Part shown: in pieces, positions 1-8,598 of the stretch
Layout of the letters: the number at the start of each line of letters is the position of its first letter
Numbering within the stretch: position 1 is the stretch's first letter
NCBI RefSeq assembly: GCF_037027445.1
Contig: NZ_JBANDL010000002.1
Location: 2,046,001-2,110,000, forward strand
Source of the DNA: Lysobacter firmicutimachus
GTDB lineage: Bacteria; Pseudomonadota; Gammaproteobacteria; Xanthomonadales; Xanthomonadaceae
Length of the DNA stretch: 64,000 nucleotides
Direction of reading: 5' to 3'
Made by a program: the position numbers and the translations under genes
The notes under the pieces: model-generated
Database searches by the model: none
What the model saw: the letters and a program-made list of their open reading frames with translations, nothing else
What the model was told of the DNA's origin: nothing

Positions 1-398
1 ATCGCCACGCTCTGCGGCAGCTGCAGCGCCACCGGCTGGTCGTCGATGATCTGCACGTAGCAGCCCGACAGGTCCCCGACGATGTAGCCGGCAGCGTCGC
101 CGACCACGTCGGCATCGAGCGTATAGGGGGTGTAGTCCTCGTCGTCGAGGAACACGAAGGCGTCGCCGTCCTTGTACGAGAAGGTCGCCTGGCGACGGCT
201 CAGCTCGACTTCCTTGAGCTCGTCTTCGGCGCCGACGCTGAGGTCGAACTTGGTGCCGCCCGGCACCGAGTACATGGTGAAGCGGTACTTCACGTTGCCG
301 CCGCGGCCCTGCGGCGAGCTGCGTTCGATATCGCGCACCTGGTACACGGTGTTGTTGTGTTCGACCACGTTACCTTTTTTGACGTCGTAGGCTTTCAT
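1..398 (-). CDS. efpL: Elongation factor P-like protein EfpL (YeiP), 3' part missing
   Basis: The reverse strand reads [20 protein letters not shown] from an ATG at 398 and stays open to the window edge, giving about 132 residues of a protein that is normally about 190 long. The N-terminal KOW-like barrel ([19 protein letters not shown]) and the second block with [15 protein letters not shown] and VALQLPQ match YeiP/EfpL more closely than canonical EF-P. The family binds ribosomes stalled at difficult proline-type motifs. The loop that would carry the modified residue in EF-P reads SSPQGRGG here. The C-terminal OB domain lies outside the window. A promoter was not identified; the start is followed upstream by a repeat-containing spacer. 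Confidence 0.88.
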   Translation of the reverse strand, partial: MKAYDVKKGNVVEHNNTVYQVRDIERSSPQGRGGNVKYRFTMYSVPGGTKFDLSVGAEDELKEVELSRRQATFSYKDGDAFVFLDDEDYTPYTLDADVVGDAAGYIVGDLSGCYVQIIDDQPVALQLPQSVA

Positions 399-410
399 CG
401 TTGTTCGGAA

Positions 411-508
411 TTCGAGATTGGGGATTCGGGGTTGGCAAAAGCGGAGGGGGACGCCGGGCGGAGCGGGGATCGCTTTGCCGATCCCGAATTCCCAAACCCG
501 AATCCCGG
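411..508. repeat. Inverted pair of GGGATTCGGG-type repeats
   Basis: The spacer between efpL and the SDR gene contains a G-rich unit (GAGATTGGGGATTCGGGG, from 413) and, about 60 bases later, the same kind of unit in reverse (CCCAAACCCGAATCCCGG, to 508). The same unit occurs inside icmF at 31114-31147, so it is a dispersed element. No coding sense is evident here. Confidence 0.6.
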
Positions 509-514
509 CCTCGC

Positions 515-1285
515 TTACTTCGGCGCCAGCCGGGTAGCGCCGTCCAGGCGGATGGTCTCGCCGTTGAGGTAGCGGTTGCCGAGGATGTAGCCGACCAGGT
601 CGGCGAATTCTTCCGGGCGGCCCAGGCGCGAGGGGAAGGGGATCGAGGCCGACAGCGACTGCTGCACCGATTCGGGCATGCCGTCGACCATCGGGGTCCA
701 GAAGATGCCCGGAGCGACGGTCATCACCCGGATGCCGAAGCGCGACAGTTCGCGCGCCATCGGCAGGGTCATGCCGACCACGCCGCCCTTCGAGGCCGAG
801 TAGGCGGCCTGGCCGATCTGGCCTTCGTAGGCCGCGACCGAGGCGGTGTTGACGATCACGCCGCGCTCGCCGTCTTCGCCGGCTTCGTTGTGCTGCATCA
901 GGTTGGCCGCGGCCTTGGCGACGTTGAAGCTGCCGACCAGGTTGACCATCACCGTGCTCTGGAACTGGCCCAGCGGCATCGGCGCTTCCTTGCCCAGCAC
1001 GCGGCCGGCGCCGAGGATGCCGGCGCAGTTGATCGCCGCGTTCAGCCCGCCCAGGAACTCGCGCGCGGCCGCCAGGTTGGCCGCGACCCCGGCCTCGTCG
1101 GTGACGTCGGTGCGGAAATAGCGCGCCTTGTCCGCGCCCAGCGCCGCCACGGCTTGCGCGCCCTTGTCGTCGTTGACGTCGAACAGGGCGACCTTGCCGC
1201 CACGGGCGACCAGGTGCTGGGCCACGGCCAGGCCGAGGCCGGAGACGCCGCCGGTGACGACGGCGCGGGCGTTTTCGAGTTGCAT
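515..1285 (-). CDS. SDR-family dehydrogenase, HSD17B10-like (probable 3-hydroxyacyl-CoA / 2-methyl-3-hydroxybutyryl-CoA dehydrogenase)
   Basis: A 256-residue classical short-chain dehydrogenase. The cofactor motif TGGVSGLG is at residues 11-18, NCAG at 86-89, Ser149, and the catalytic Tyr/Lys at 162/166 (YSASK). Asp at the end of beta-2 (FDVND) predicts NAD(H) preference. The APGIF and [10 protein letters not shown] segments are typical of type-10 17-beta-hydroxysteroid dehydrogenase relatives, which oxidise 2-methyl-3-hydroxybutyryl-CoA in isoleucine breakdown or short 3-hydroxyacyl-CoAs in beta-oxidation. The ATG at 1285 is preferred over the longer upstream reading, which runs through another gene. 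Its position near leucine degradation genes supports a branched-chain or acyl-CoA role, but substrate is inferred. Confidence 0.85.
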   Translation of the reverse strand: MQLENARAVVTGGVSGLGLAVAQHLVARGGKVALFDVNDDKGAQAVAALGADKARYFRTDVTDEAGVAANLAAAREFLGGLNAAINCAGILGAGRVLGKEAPMPLGQFQSTVMVNLVGSFNVAKAAANLMQHNEAGEDGERGVIVNTASVAAYEGQIGQAAYSASKGGVVGMTLPMARELSRFGIRVMTVAPGIFWTPMVDGMPESVQQSLSASIPFPSRLGRPEEFADLVGYILGNRYLNGETIRLDGATRLAPK

Positions 1286-1368
1286 GGGCGGTTCCTGAAG
1301 GCGGAAAGCCGCCATTCTAAAGGAGCCGGGGTATCGGCGCCGACCGCGGCCGGCGGCCGCGGACGCGG

Positions 1369-1881
1369 TCAGACCGTGCGCAAGTACCAGGTATGGCTGC
1401 CCGCCAGCTCCGCGTAACCCATCGGCGCGTCCAGCAACTGGAAGCTGTTGGCCTCCAGCAGCCGCTGCGCCTCGCTCATGCGGTCCAGCAATTCGACGTA
1501 GCACTGCGTATAGCCGTAGCCGCGCGCGGTCAGCAGGCACTTGTCGAGCAGGGCCTGGCCCAGGCCGATGCCGCGCACCGACGGCAGCAGGTAGAACTTG
1601 CGCAGCTCGCAGATGCGCTCGTCGCCGCCGAGCAGCGGCGCGATGCCGGCGCCGCCGCCGAGCTTGCCGTCGCGTTCGACCAGGAAGTAGGCGCTGCGCG
1701 GGCGGCTGTAACTGCGCTGCATCGCGTCCAGTTCCGGGTCGCTGATCGCGGCCGCGCCGAACTCCGCCTGCACCTGGCGGGCGATCGCGGCCAGCGCGGC
1801 ATCGTCGCGGGGCAGGATCGAGCGCAACTGGACGCCGGGCGGCAGGGCCATGCGATAACTCTGTGTCGGGGACCGGTGCAC
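1369..1881 (-). CDS. GNAT-family N-acetyltransferase
   Basis: A 170-residue single-domain GNAT protein. The acetyl-CoA pyrophosphate loop is visible as LLPSVRGIGLGQALLDKC (R-G-x-G-x-G), preceded by the beta-4 strand ELRKFYL. The C-terminal part (YTQCYVELLDRMSEAQRLLE) is the usual motif B region. The substrate cannot be told from sequence. An alternative start 10 codons inside (MALPPGVQ) is equally likely because the first ten residues have no family counterpart. It is probably transcribed alone. Confidence 0.8.
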   Translation of the reverse strand: MHRSPTQSYRMALPPGVQLRSILPRDDAALAAIARQVQAEFGAAAISDPELDAMQRSYSRPRSAYFLVERDGKLGGGAGIAPLLGGDERICELRKFYLLPSVRGIGLGQALLDKCLLTARGYGYTQCYVELLDRMSEAQRLLEANSFQLLDAPMGYAELAGSHTWYLRTV

Positions 1882-2046
1882 ATCCTCGCTCAGGACGGGG
1901 CCGATGCGAAGATGCCGGTAGCCGCATCGGGACTCGGCGCCGGGAGGGCGCAGGCGCTGCGGAGCCGGTTGTACAGTAACGGCCGGCGCCCGGACCGCCC
2001 GTCGGCAGGGTCAAGGGGCATGGATCGCAAGCCAAGGAGAGATCGT

Positions 2047-2709
2047 ATGAGGAAGCTGGCCTGTCGGGCCGCGGGACTGCTGCTGTCGGCGTTGCTCGTC
2101 CAGCAGGCCCATGCCGACCAGGGGTGTCCGGAAGGGCTGAGTCCGATCGGCCGGGCGCCCGGACCGATCTGCGTCCCCACGCCGGGTTACGGAAACGGCC
2201 CGGTGCAGCGCGCGGCGCCGCCGCGCACCGCACCGGCGACCATGCCCGCGATCACCATGATGCCTACGCCGCAGCGCCTGCGGTTCTTCGGCGTGCACGT
2301 CAGCGATCCGGCGCGTTCGCAGTTGTACTCGTCCAACTACTCGCTGGACGTCGCCAAGGCCTCCAGCCTGGCGCTGGACTACTGCCGCCAGCAGACCGGG
2401 CAGGAATGCGTAGTGCTCGGCTCGTTCGTCGATCAATGCCAGTCGATCGTGATCGACAAGGCGCGCAAGACCTACCGCGGCCTGGACCTGATTCCGCGCG
2501 TGGCCGCGCGCACCGCCATGGCCGAGTGCCAGCGCGGTACCCGCTCCGGCGAGTGCCGCTTGTGGCGCCTGCCGCTGTGCAGCGGCTCGGACTACAGCGG
2601 CGGCAATTTCATCGGCGAGGACAACGGCCGCACGCCCGAGCAGATCGCCGAGGAGATCGCGACCATGACCCGCGAACTGTCGGCCGAGTTGGCCGCGGAC
2701 GGCGGTTGA
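2047..2709 (+). CDS. Secreted DUF4189-type protein
   Basis: A 220-residue exported protein of unknown function. Residues 1-21 form a Sec signal peptide ending AHA-DQG. After it comes a Cys-containing segment, GCPEGLSPIGRAPGPIC, of the kind that precedes DUF4189 domains. The following domain (LRFFGVHVS, then paired cysteines in LDYCRQQTGQECVV and DQCQS) matches the DUF4189 spacing of Cys residues that probably form disulfides. The C-terminus is helical and acidic. The ATG at 2047 follows an AAGGAGA ribosome-binding site at 2034-2040. Neighbours give no functional clue. Confidence 0.65.
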   Translation: MRKLACRAAGLLLSALLVQQAHADQGCPEGLSPIGRAPGPICVPTPGYGNGPVQRAAPPRTAPATMPAITMMPTPQRLRFFGVHVSDPARSQLYSSNYSLDVAKASSLALDYCRQQTGQECVVLGSFVDQCQSIVIDKARKTYRGLDLIPRVAARTAMAECQRGTRSGECRLWRLPLCSGSDYSGGNFIGEDNGRTPEQIAEEIATMTRELSAELAADGG

Positions 2710-2762
2710 GTCTCGCCCTGCCGCCGAGCGCGGCGCAACGCCCAGGACGCCGATCAAGACCC

Positions 2763-3344
2763 ATGGACCCCGCCAAGCATATCGACGCCGTCGTCGCTTC
2801 AGGACTGGCCCCGCTGCTGAAATCTCACGGCTTCGCCAAGGCCGGCCGCAGCTTCCACCGCCGACACGGCGATCGCTGGCAGGTGGTGAACGTCCAGGCC
2901 AGCAGCGGCAACAGCGCCGCGCAGGCGCGCTTCACCCTCAATCTGGGCCTGTACATCCCCGAGATCGAGGTGTTGGCTGGAAACGCTCCGCTGGCCGGCA
3001 AGCCCAAGGAGTACGAGTGCACCCTGCGCGAGCGCATCGGCGCGCTGATGCCGCAGGCCCGCGACCATTGGTGGACGCTCGCGCCCGACAGCGACCCGGC
3101 GCTGCTGGCGCCCGAACTGGCCGACGCCTTCGCGGCCCACGGCTTGCCTTGGCTGGAGGGCTATGCCGATCTGGCCAAGGTCGCCGCACGGCTGGCCGAG
3201 GCGCCGACGATCCTGGCCGCGGCGGCGGCGCTGGCGGCCGGCGACCGCGAGGCGGCGGCACGCCGGATCGAACACATGAAGGCCGACCGGCCGCGGGCGA
3301 CGGCGGTGGCGGACGCGTGGGCGGCCAAGCACCTGACGGCTTGA
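2763..3344 (+). CDS. DUF4304-type protein
   Basis: A 193-residue cytoplasmic protein with no signal peptide. The N-terminal half (LAPLLKSHGFAKAGRSFHRR, then WQVVNVQASSG and RFTLNLGLYIP) follows the pattern of DUF4304, a family of unknown biochemical role. The C-terminal third is an Ala-rich helical region. It is the first of three small orphan proteins in a row (2763-5097) on the plus strand. Such small uncharacterised families often occur in immunity-gene arrays of polymorphic toxin loci, but no toxin is visible here, so that is only a possibility. Confidence 0.65.
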   Translation: MDPAKHIDAVVASGLAPLLKSHGFAKAGRSFHRRHGDRWQVVNVQASSGNSAAQARFTLNLGLYIPEIEVLAGNAPLAGKPKEYECTLRERIGALMPQARDHWWTLAPDSDPALLAPELADAFAAHGLPWLEGYADLAKVAARLAEAPTILAAAAALAAGDREAAARRIEHMKADRPRATAVADAWAAKHLTA

Positions 3345-3396
3345 GTCCGATGCCCGCACCCGGGGGCGGAACGGCAGCGATATTTACGGAGCACGG

Positions 3397-3831
3397 ATGA
3401 GTCGGGCGGAATGGTCTACTGCGGTGTTGCGGGTGTTCGGCGACGACCTGGACCCCGATGAAGTCAGCACGCTGCTTGGCAGCAGCCCGAGCAGTTCGGC
3501 GCGCAAAGGCGACCGGCTGGTCAACGCGGCCACCGGGCGGGTGCGTATCCTCAAGACAGGCCGCTGGAGCCTGAGCGCCGTGGACAACAGGCCTGAAAAC
3601 ATCGAAGCGCAGATCTTCACGATCCTCGGCGGCGTGACCGACGACCTGGCGGTCTGGCGCTCGCTGGGGGAGCGCTACCGAGTGGACCTGTTCTGCGGAG
3701 TGTTCATGGAAAGCGGCAACGACAATCTGCGGCTTTCGCCCCAAGCGCTGCTCGCGCTGGGGCAGCGCGGAATCGAGCTGGAACTGGACATTTACGATCC
3801 GGCAGACGAAGCAGCGGCACAGCCGCATTGA
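3397..3831 (+). CDS. DUF4279-type protein
   Basis: A 144-residue cytoplasmic protein. The opening AVLRVFGDDLDPDEVSTLLG followed by a basic turn (SARKGD) and WSLSAVDN is the typical DUF4279 pattern of a small alpha/beta protein of unknown function. The segment DLFCGVFMESGNDNLRLSPQ is the conserved core. It lies 52 bases after the DUF4304 gene on the same strand, so co-transcription is likely. Function is not known. Confidence 0.65.
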   Translation: MSRAEWSTAVLRVFGDDLDPDEVSTLLGSSPSSSARKGDRLVNAATGRVRILKTGRWSLSAVDNRPENIEAQIFTILGGVTDDLAVWRSLGERYRVDLFCGVFMESGNDNLRLSPQALLALGQRGIELELDIYDPADEAAAQPH

Positions 3832-4065
3832 GTCGGGCGACGGACGAGATCGCATCTTGACGCATATACCCACAGCCAAGGAAAAGGACCGTTTCGAGCG
3901 GCTCCAGCTCAGCGTCGGCCAGATGCCGCGATGCGCATTGAGCGAAGGGGCGTTCGCTACCGGCGAACACCATCGCCAGCGCGATCCCGACACTGTCTTC
4001 GCGCGGCTGCGATACCCCCGTCCTCAGGCGATACGCGCCTTGCGCGAACGCAGTCGTCCGGCCCT

Positions 4066-5097
4066 ATGAACCTGCACTGGAAAGACCTGGAGACCGATGG
4101 CGGCCAGTGGTTCGGCCTGGCCCTGCAGTGCAGGATGGACGACGGCCGCCATCGCAAGCCGCCGTTGCACCTGGAGAGCGGCGACAACGGCCGGATCCGG
4201 CTGGTGCAGGAGTGCGCGGGCAGCGATGAATCGGTAGTGCGCTTCTGGGCGACGCTGCTGAGCGACTACGAGGGCGTTTATTGGCTGCGCGGCGCCGACG
4301 AGGCGCCGGCGCCAGTGCCGGCGTCGACGCTGGATTCGGCGATCGTCGAGCGGCATGCGGCGTTGCCGCAGGCGCAACGCCTGCCCGGATGGAGCCGGGT
4401 GTTCGCGCAGGCGCTGGCCGAGGGCCCGGCCTCGTTCCTGTACCCGGGGCTGTGGGTGTTGATGGCGATGCGCCCCAAGCCCGGAACCTGGACGTTCGAA
4501 ACCGAGCCCCTGCGCCGGGCGCAAGCGAGCTGGTGGCTCGAGGATGCTCGCGACGCCTTGCGCGAAGACCCGCTGTTCTTCATCGACTGGTGGCACGGAC
4601 GCTACCCGCTGCTGAACCTGCGCGCGCCGGCCGCGGTCGACGACGGCCGGCTCAAGTGGTGGCGCAAGAAGGCGCGCGAGGAGGCGTTGCCGCCGGTGCT
4701 GCTGTGGTATCTGAGCTGCCTCAACGGCTATGTCATCGTCGACGGCCATCTGCGTCTGCAGGCGGCCTTGCTCGAGGATCGGCCGCCGTCGTTTCTGGTC
4801 GCCTATTCGGCCTACGAACAGGCGGTGCGGCCCGATCCGGCCGCGCAACGCGCGATTCTCGATTCCTACGAGCGCCACGCCCGCGAGTTGGCGCTGAGGC
4901 TGCCGCAGCGTCGGCCGATCGGCACCGACTCGATCAACGCCACCCTGATCGCGGCGTTCGACGACCGGCCGCTGCTGTTGCCGCGCAGCTACGGCTGGGC
5001 CACGCGCCGGCCGGAAGCGCAATGGCTGGACGAGGTCCGGGCTCGGCTGGCGGCGATCGGGCGCAGCGAGGCGATGGACGAGTTCGCGGCGCGTTGA
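4066..5097 (+). CDS. Hypothetical protein, Trp-rich
   Basis: A 343-residue cytoplasmic protein that I do not recognise. The ATG at 4066 is chosen because the protein-like sequence MNLHWKDLETDGGQWFGLAL begins there. Many tryptophans are clustered (WWLEDARD, DWWHG, LKWWRKK). The segment NGYVIVDGHLRLQAALLED resembles the DGHHR-type strand-loop of ParB-like nuclease or kinase folds, but the rest does not show that family. It follows the DUF4304 and DUF4279 genes with a 234-base gap and is the last plus-strand gene before the minus-strand leucine genes. Confidence 0.6.
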   Translation: MNLHWKDLETDGGQWFGLALQCRMDDGRHRKPPLHLESGDNGRIRLVQECAGSDESVVRFWATLLSDYEGVYWLRGADEAPAPVPASTLDSAIVERHAALPQAQRLPGWSRVFAQALAEGPASFLYPGLWVLMAMRPKPGTWTFETEPLRRAQASWWLEDARDALREDPLFFIDWWHGRYPLLNLRAPAAVDDGRLKWWRKKAREEALPPVLLWYLSCLNGYVIVDGHLRLQAALLEDRPPSFLVAYSAYEQAVRPDPAAQRAILDSYERHARELALRLPQRRPIGTDSINATLIAAFDDRPLLLPRSYGWATRRPEAQWLDEVRARLAAIGRSEAMDEFAAR

Positions 5098-5137
5098 CCG
5101 GCCGTCGCGGCGTGTGCCGGGTCGCGTAGGCCCGGGC

Positions 5138-7702
5138 TCAGTTCGTACGGCTCAGGTAGTAATCGCGCAGGTCCCCCGGCGACAAGCCGGGAGCGAACAA
5201 GAAGCCCTGGCCGATGCCGACGCCCAGCTCGCGCAGGAAGCCGCGCTGGCGTTCGGTCTCGATGCCCTCGGCGACCAGGCCCAGGCCCAGGCTGCGGGCG
5301 ATGCCGGTGACGGCCTGGCAGACGGCGACGTCGGATTGGTTGTCGGGCACGCCCTGGACGAACAACTGGCTCAGCTTGAGGCCGTGGATCGGCAGGCGGC
5401 GCAGGTAGTTGAGCGCGCTGTAGCCTTCGCCGAAATCGTCGATCGACAGGTGCACGCCGAGTTCGCGCAGGCGGGCGAAAGTGCGCACCGTGTCGGGCGC
5501 GTCCTCGATCAGCACCCGTTCGGTGAATTCCAGCTCCAGCGCGCTGCCGGGCAGGCCGTGTTCGGACAACGCCGCGGCGACGTTGCTGGCGAGGTCGTCG
5601 CCGAGGAACTGGCGGTAAGAGACGTTGACCGCGACGCGTTCGACCCGCAGGCCTTCGTCGCGCCAGCGGCGCAGTTGGCGGCAGGCCTCGTGCAGCACCC
5701 AGCCGCCGATGCCGACGATGTCGCCGGTGGTTTCGGCATGGCCGATGAAGCGGTCCGGGCGCATTTCGCCCAGCGAGCGGTTGCGCCAGCGGATCAGCGC
5801 TTCGACCGCGATCACCCGGCCGTCGCCGAGGTCGACCTGCGGTTGGTAGACCAGATGGAACTCGTCGTTGTGCACCGCGCGGCGAAGGTGGGTTTCCAGT
5901 TGCAGGCGGTGCAGCTGCTGTTCGGCCAGTTCCGGAGTGAAGGCCTGCCAGCTGTTGCGGCCGCGGCGTTTGCTGTCGTACATGGCCACGTCGGCGCTTT
6001 GGATCAGCTGTTGCGCGGTGCGGCCGTCGAGGGGCGCCTGGGCGATGCCGATGCTGGCGGTGATGCTGAACTCTTCGCCGTCGACGCGGAAGCTGTCGCC
6101 GAAGCTTTCCAGGATCGCGTCGGCGATGCGTTCGGCGCGCAGCGGCTCGCCGTCGAGCGGGCACACCACCAGGAATTCGTCGCCGCCGAAGCGGGCGATC
6201 TGCGCCGGATCGTTGCCGATGGCCTGGCGGATGCGGCGCGCGGCCGAGGCCAGCAGGCGGTCGCCGGCGGCATGGCCCAGCACGTCGTTGACCACCTTGA
6301 AGCGATCCAGGTCGATGTACAGCACCGCCAGCGGCGATTGCGGGAAGGTGTCCAGGCGTTGTTCGAGCTCGGCTAGCACCGCGTCGCGGTTGAGCAGGCC
6401 GGTCAGCGGATCGCTGCGCGCCTGGATGCGCAGGTGTTCTTCTTCCTGCTTGCGCTCGGTGACGTCCTGCAGGGTGCCGGTCAGCACTTGGCCGACCGGA
6501 TCGCCGGCGCCGGCGTCGCCGATCACCCGCACCCAGAACACGCTGCCGTCCGGGCGCACGCCCTGCAGCTCCAGATCGAGCCCGCGGCCGCCGCCGACGC
6601 TGCGGTCGAGGTGGCTGCGCAAGCGATGGCGGTCCATCGGGCGCAGGCAGTCGAGCAATTCCTCGATGGTGGTCGGCACGACTTCGCGGCCGAGAATGCG
6701 CGCGGCTTCGTCGGTCAGATACAGGCTGTCGCGGCCGGCGTCCCACTCCCAGCCGCCGATGTGGGCCAGGGCCTGGGCGCGGTCGAACAGCGCGCTGTCG
6801 CGCTTGAGCGCGGTGACGTTGGAGAACAGTGCGAACACCTGGTTCGGCCGGTCGCCGCCGGGCGGGAACTTCGGCACCGCGGTCACCGACAGCCAGATCA
6901 GTTCGTGGCGGTTGCGGTGGTACAGGCCGAGCACGGTGCTCTCGACCACGCGCCCGGTTTCCAGGGCGATGCGCGAGGGGTATTGCGTGGGCGGCAGCTC
7001 GCGGCCGCGCTCGTCGATCACCATCCAATGGCCGGAGCGCAACTCGTCGACGATGCTGTCGCCGCTGTGCAGCGACAGCAGCCGCATCGCCGCGCTGTTG
7101 GCGTAGACGATGCGCAGGCCGTCGTCCTGCACGATCACGCCGCGGTCGATCAGTTCGACCAGCTCGCGGAAGCGCAGCTCGGCGTCCTGGCGGGTGCTCA
7201 GGTCGCGGGCGACCGCGATGATCCGGCGCTGGCCCTCGTGGACGAACGCGGCCGAATGCACCTCCACGGGGAAGCGGGTGCCGTCGCCGCGCTTGTTGGT
7301 GACCTCGATGACGTAGGTCTCGCCGCGGTTGAGGGATTCCCACACCGGGACCAGGTGGTCCTGCGGCAGCTCCGGATTGAGCACGTGGATCGGCTGGCCG
7401 AGGATGTCTTCGCGCACCCGCCGGTGCGCATGCGTGCCCTGGCGGTTGATCTCGATCACCGTGCCTTCTTCGTCGAGCACCGTGACCAAGTCGGGGATCG
7501 AGTCGAACAGGGCGCGGTACAGGCAGCGGTGTTCGGCATCGCCGCCGCGCGCGCGCAGCGCGGCCGCGGCTTCGGCGAGCAGGGCGCGCAGCGCCGGGTC
7601 GAGTTTGGGGTCCTGCTGCGCCCGCTCCAGCGCCGCCAGGACCCGCGCCGGATCGTCCGTGCGGCTCGGCGGCGGCTCCGGCGCGGGCGCGTCGCGCTTC
7701 AC
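5138..7702 (-). CDS. PAS-PAS-PAS-GGDEF-EAL cyclic-di-GMP enzyme
   Basis: An 854-residue soluble regulator with no membrane segment. Three PAS-like sensor domains lie at about 61-175, 176-300 and 305-420. They are followed by a diguanylate cyclase domain with intact GGDEF (506-510) and a phosphodiesterase domain with EAL (634-636), EFTERV and IDDFGEGYS (754-762). The usual KxDxxF motif reads KLSQLF at 776-781, so the conserved Asp is Ser, which may weaken phosphodiesterase activity. No RxxD inhibitory site is seen just before GGDEF. The GTG start at 7702 overlaps the HMG-CoA lyase stop in a GTGA, so translation is coupled to leucine catabolism. Confidence 0.9.
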   Translation of the reverse strand: MKRDAPAPEPPPSRTDDPARVLAALERAQQDPKLDPALRALLAEAAAALRARGGDAEHRCLYRALFDSIPDLVTVLDEEGTVIEINRQGTHAHRRVREDILGQPIHVLNPELPQDHLVPVWESLNRGETYVIEVTNKRGDGTRFPVEVHSAAFVHEGQRRIIAVARDLSTRQDAELRFRELVELIDRGVIVQDDGLRIVYANSAAMRLLSLHSGDSIVDELRSGHWMVIDERGRELPPTQYPSRIALETGRVVESTVLGLYHRNRHELIWLSVTAVPKFPPGGDRPNQVFALFSNVTALKRDSALFDRAQALAHIGGWEWDAGRDSLYLTDEAARILGREVVPTTIEELLDCLRPMDRHRLRSHLDRSVGGGRGLDLELQGVRPDGSVFWVRVIGDAGAGDPVGQVLTGTLQDVTERKQEEEHLRIQARSDPLTGLLNRDAVLAELEQRLDTFPQSPLAVLYIDLDRFKVVNDVLGHAAGDRLLASAARRIRQAIGNDPAQIARFGGDEFLVVCPLDGEPLRAERIADAILESFGDSFRVDGEEFSITASIGIAQAPLDGRTAQQLIQSADVAMYDSKRRGRNSWQAFTPELAEQQLHRLQLETHLRRAVHNDEFHLVYQPQVDLGDGRVIAVEALIRWRNRSLGEMRPDRFIGHAETTGDIVGIGGWVLHEACRQLRRWRDEGLRVERVAVNVSYRQFLGDDLASNVAAALSEHGLPGSALELEFTERVLIEDAPDTVRTFARLRELGVHLSIDDFGEGYSALNYLRRLPIHGLKLSQLFVQGVPDNQSDVAVCQAVTGIARSLGLGLVAEGIETERQRGFLRELGVGIGQGFLFAPGLSPGDLRDYYLSRTN

Positions 7703-8598
7703 GCCGCCGCCAGAGCCTTGCCGACCTTGCTGCCGGTTTCGCGGCCGAGCAGGCCGGCCAGCCAGCGCCCGGTCCGGGCCAGCGCATCCAGGTCGATGCC
7801 GGTGTCGATGCCCAGGCCGTGCAGCATATAGACCACGTCCTCGCTGGCGACATTGCCGCTGGCGCCCTTGGCGTAGGGGCAGCCGCCGGTGCCGGACACG
7901 GCCGAGTCGACCACCGCCACGCCTTCCTCCAGGCAGGCGAGGATGTTGGACAGGGCCTGGCCGTAGGTGTCGTGGAAATGCACCGCCAGCGCCGCGACCG
8001 GCACTTCGGCGGCGACCGCCCTGAACATCGCCCGCGCCTTGCCCGGCGTGCCTATGCCGATGGTGTCGCCGAGCGAGATCTCGTAGCAGCCCATGTCGGA
8101 CAGCGCGCGCGCCACCCGCACCACGTCGGCGACCGGCACCGCGCCCTGGTAAGGGCAGCCGAGCACGGTGGAGACGTAGCCGCGCACCGCCACGCCGTCG
8201 GCCTTGGCCCGCGCCAGCACCGGCGCGAAGCGTTGCAGGGACTCGTCGATGCTGGCGTTGATGTTCTTCTGGTTGAAGGCTTCCGAGGCCGCGGTGAACA
8301 CCGCGATTTCCTCCACCCCGACCGCGCGCGCGCGTTCGTAGCCTTGCTCGTTCGGCACCAGCACCGGGTAGCGCACGCCGGGGCGGCGGGCGATGCCGGC
8401 GAACACTTCGGCCGCGTCGGCCAACTGCGGCACCCACTTGGGGCTGACGAAGCTGGTCGCCTCGATGCTGCGCAGTCCGGTCGCGGACAGGCGGTCGATC
8501 AGGGCGATCTTGTCGGCGGTCGCGATCGGGGTCTTTTCGTTCTGCAGTCCGTCGCGGGGACCGACTTCGACGATGCGTACGGCGGAGGGCTGAGTCAC
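7699..8598 (-). CDS. Hydroxymethylglutaryl-CoA lyase
   Basis: A 299-residue cytoplasmic TIM-barrel enzyme that splits HMG-CoA into acetyl-CoA and acetoacetate, the last specific step of leucine breakdown. Diagnostic motifs are VEVGPRDGLQNE near the N-terminus (divalent metal and acyl-CoA contacts), SLGDTIGIGTP, AVHFHDTYGQ (metal-binding His pair) and GGCPYAKGASGNVASED, which carries the active-site Cys loop. The start is a GTG at 8598 that overlaps the stop of the upstream lipoprotein gene as GTGA. Its own stop overlaps the next GTG start in the same way. Three genes therefore form a tightly coupled unit. It corresponds to liuE/mvaB of other bacteria. Confidence 0.93.
   Translation of the reverse strand: MTQPSAVRIVEVGPRDGLQNEKTPIATADKIALIDRLSATGLRSIEATSFVSPKWVPQLADAAEVFAGIARRPGVRYPVLVPNEQGYERARAVGVEEIAVFTAASEAFNQKNINASIDESLQRFAPVLARAKADGVAVRGYVSTVLGCPYQGAVPVADVVRVARALSDMGCYEISLGDTIGIGTPGKARAMFRAVAAEVPVAALAVHFHDTYGQALSNILACLEEGVAVVDSAVSGTGGCPYAKGASGNVASEDVVYMLHGLGIDTGIDLDALARTGRWLAGLLGRETGSKVGKALAAA

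Noticed and set aside
401..2709. Plus-strand frames opposite the SDR and GNAT genes
   Set aside because: Antisense shadows; the minus-strand proteins have clear motifs.
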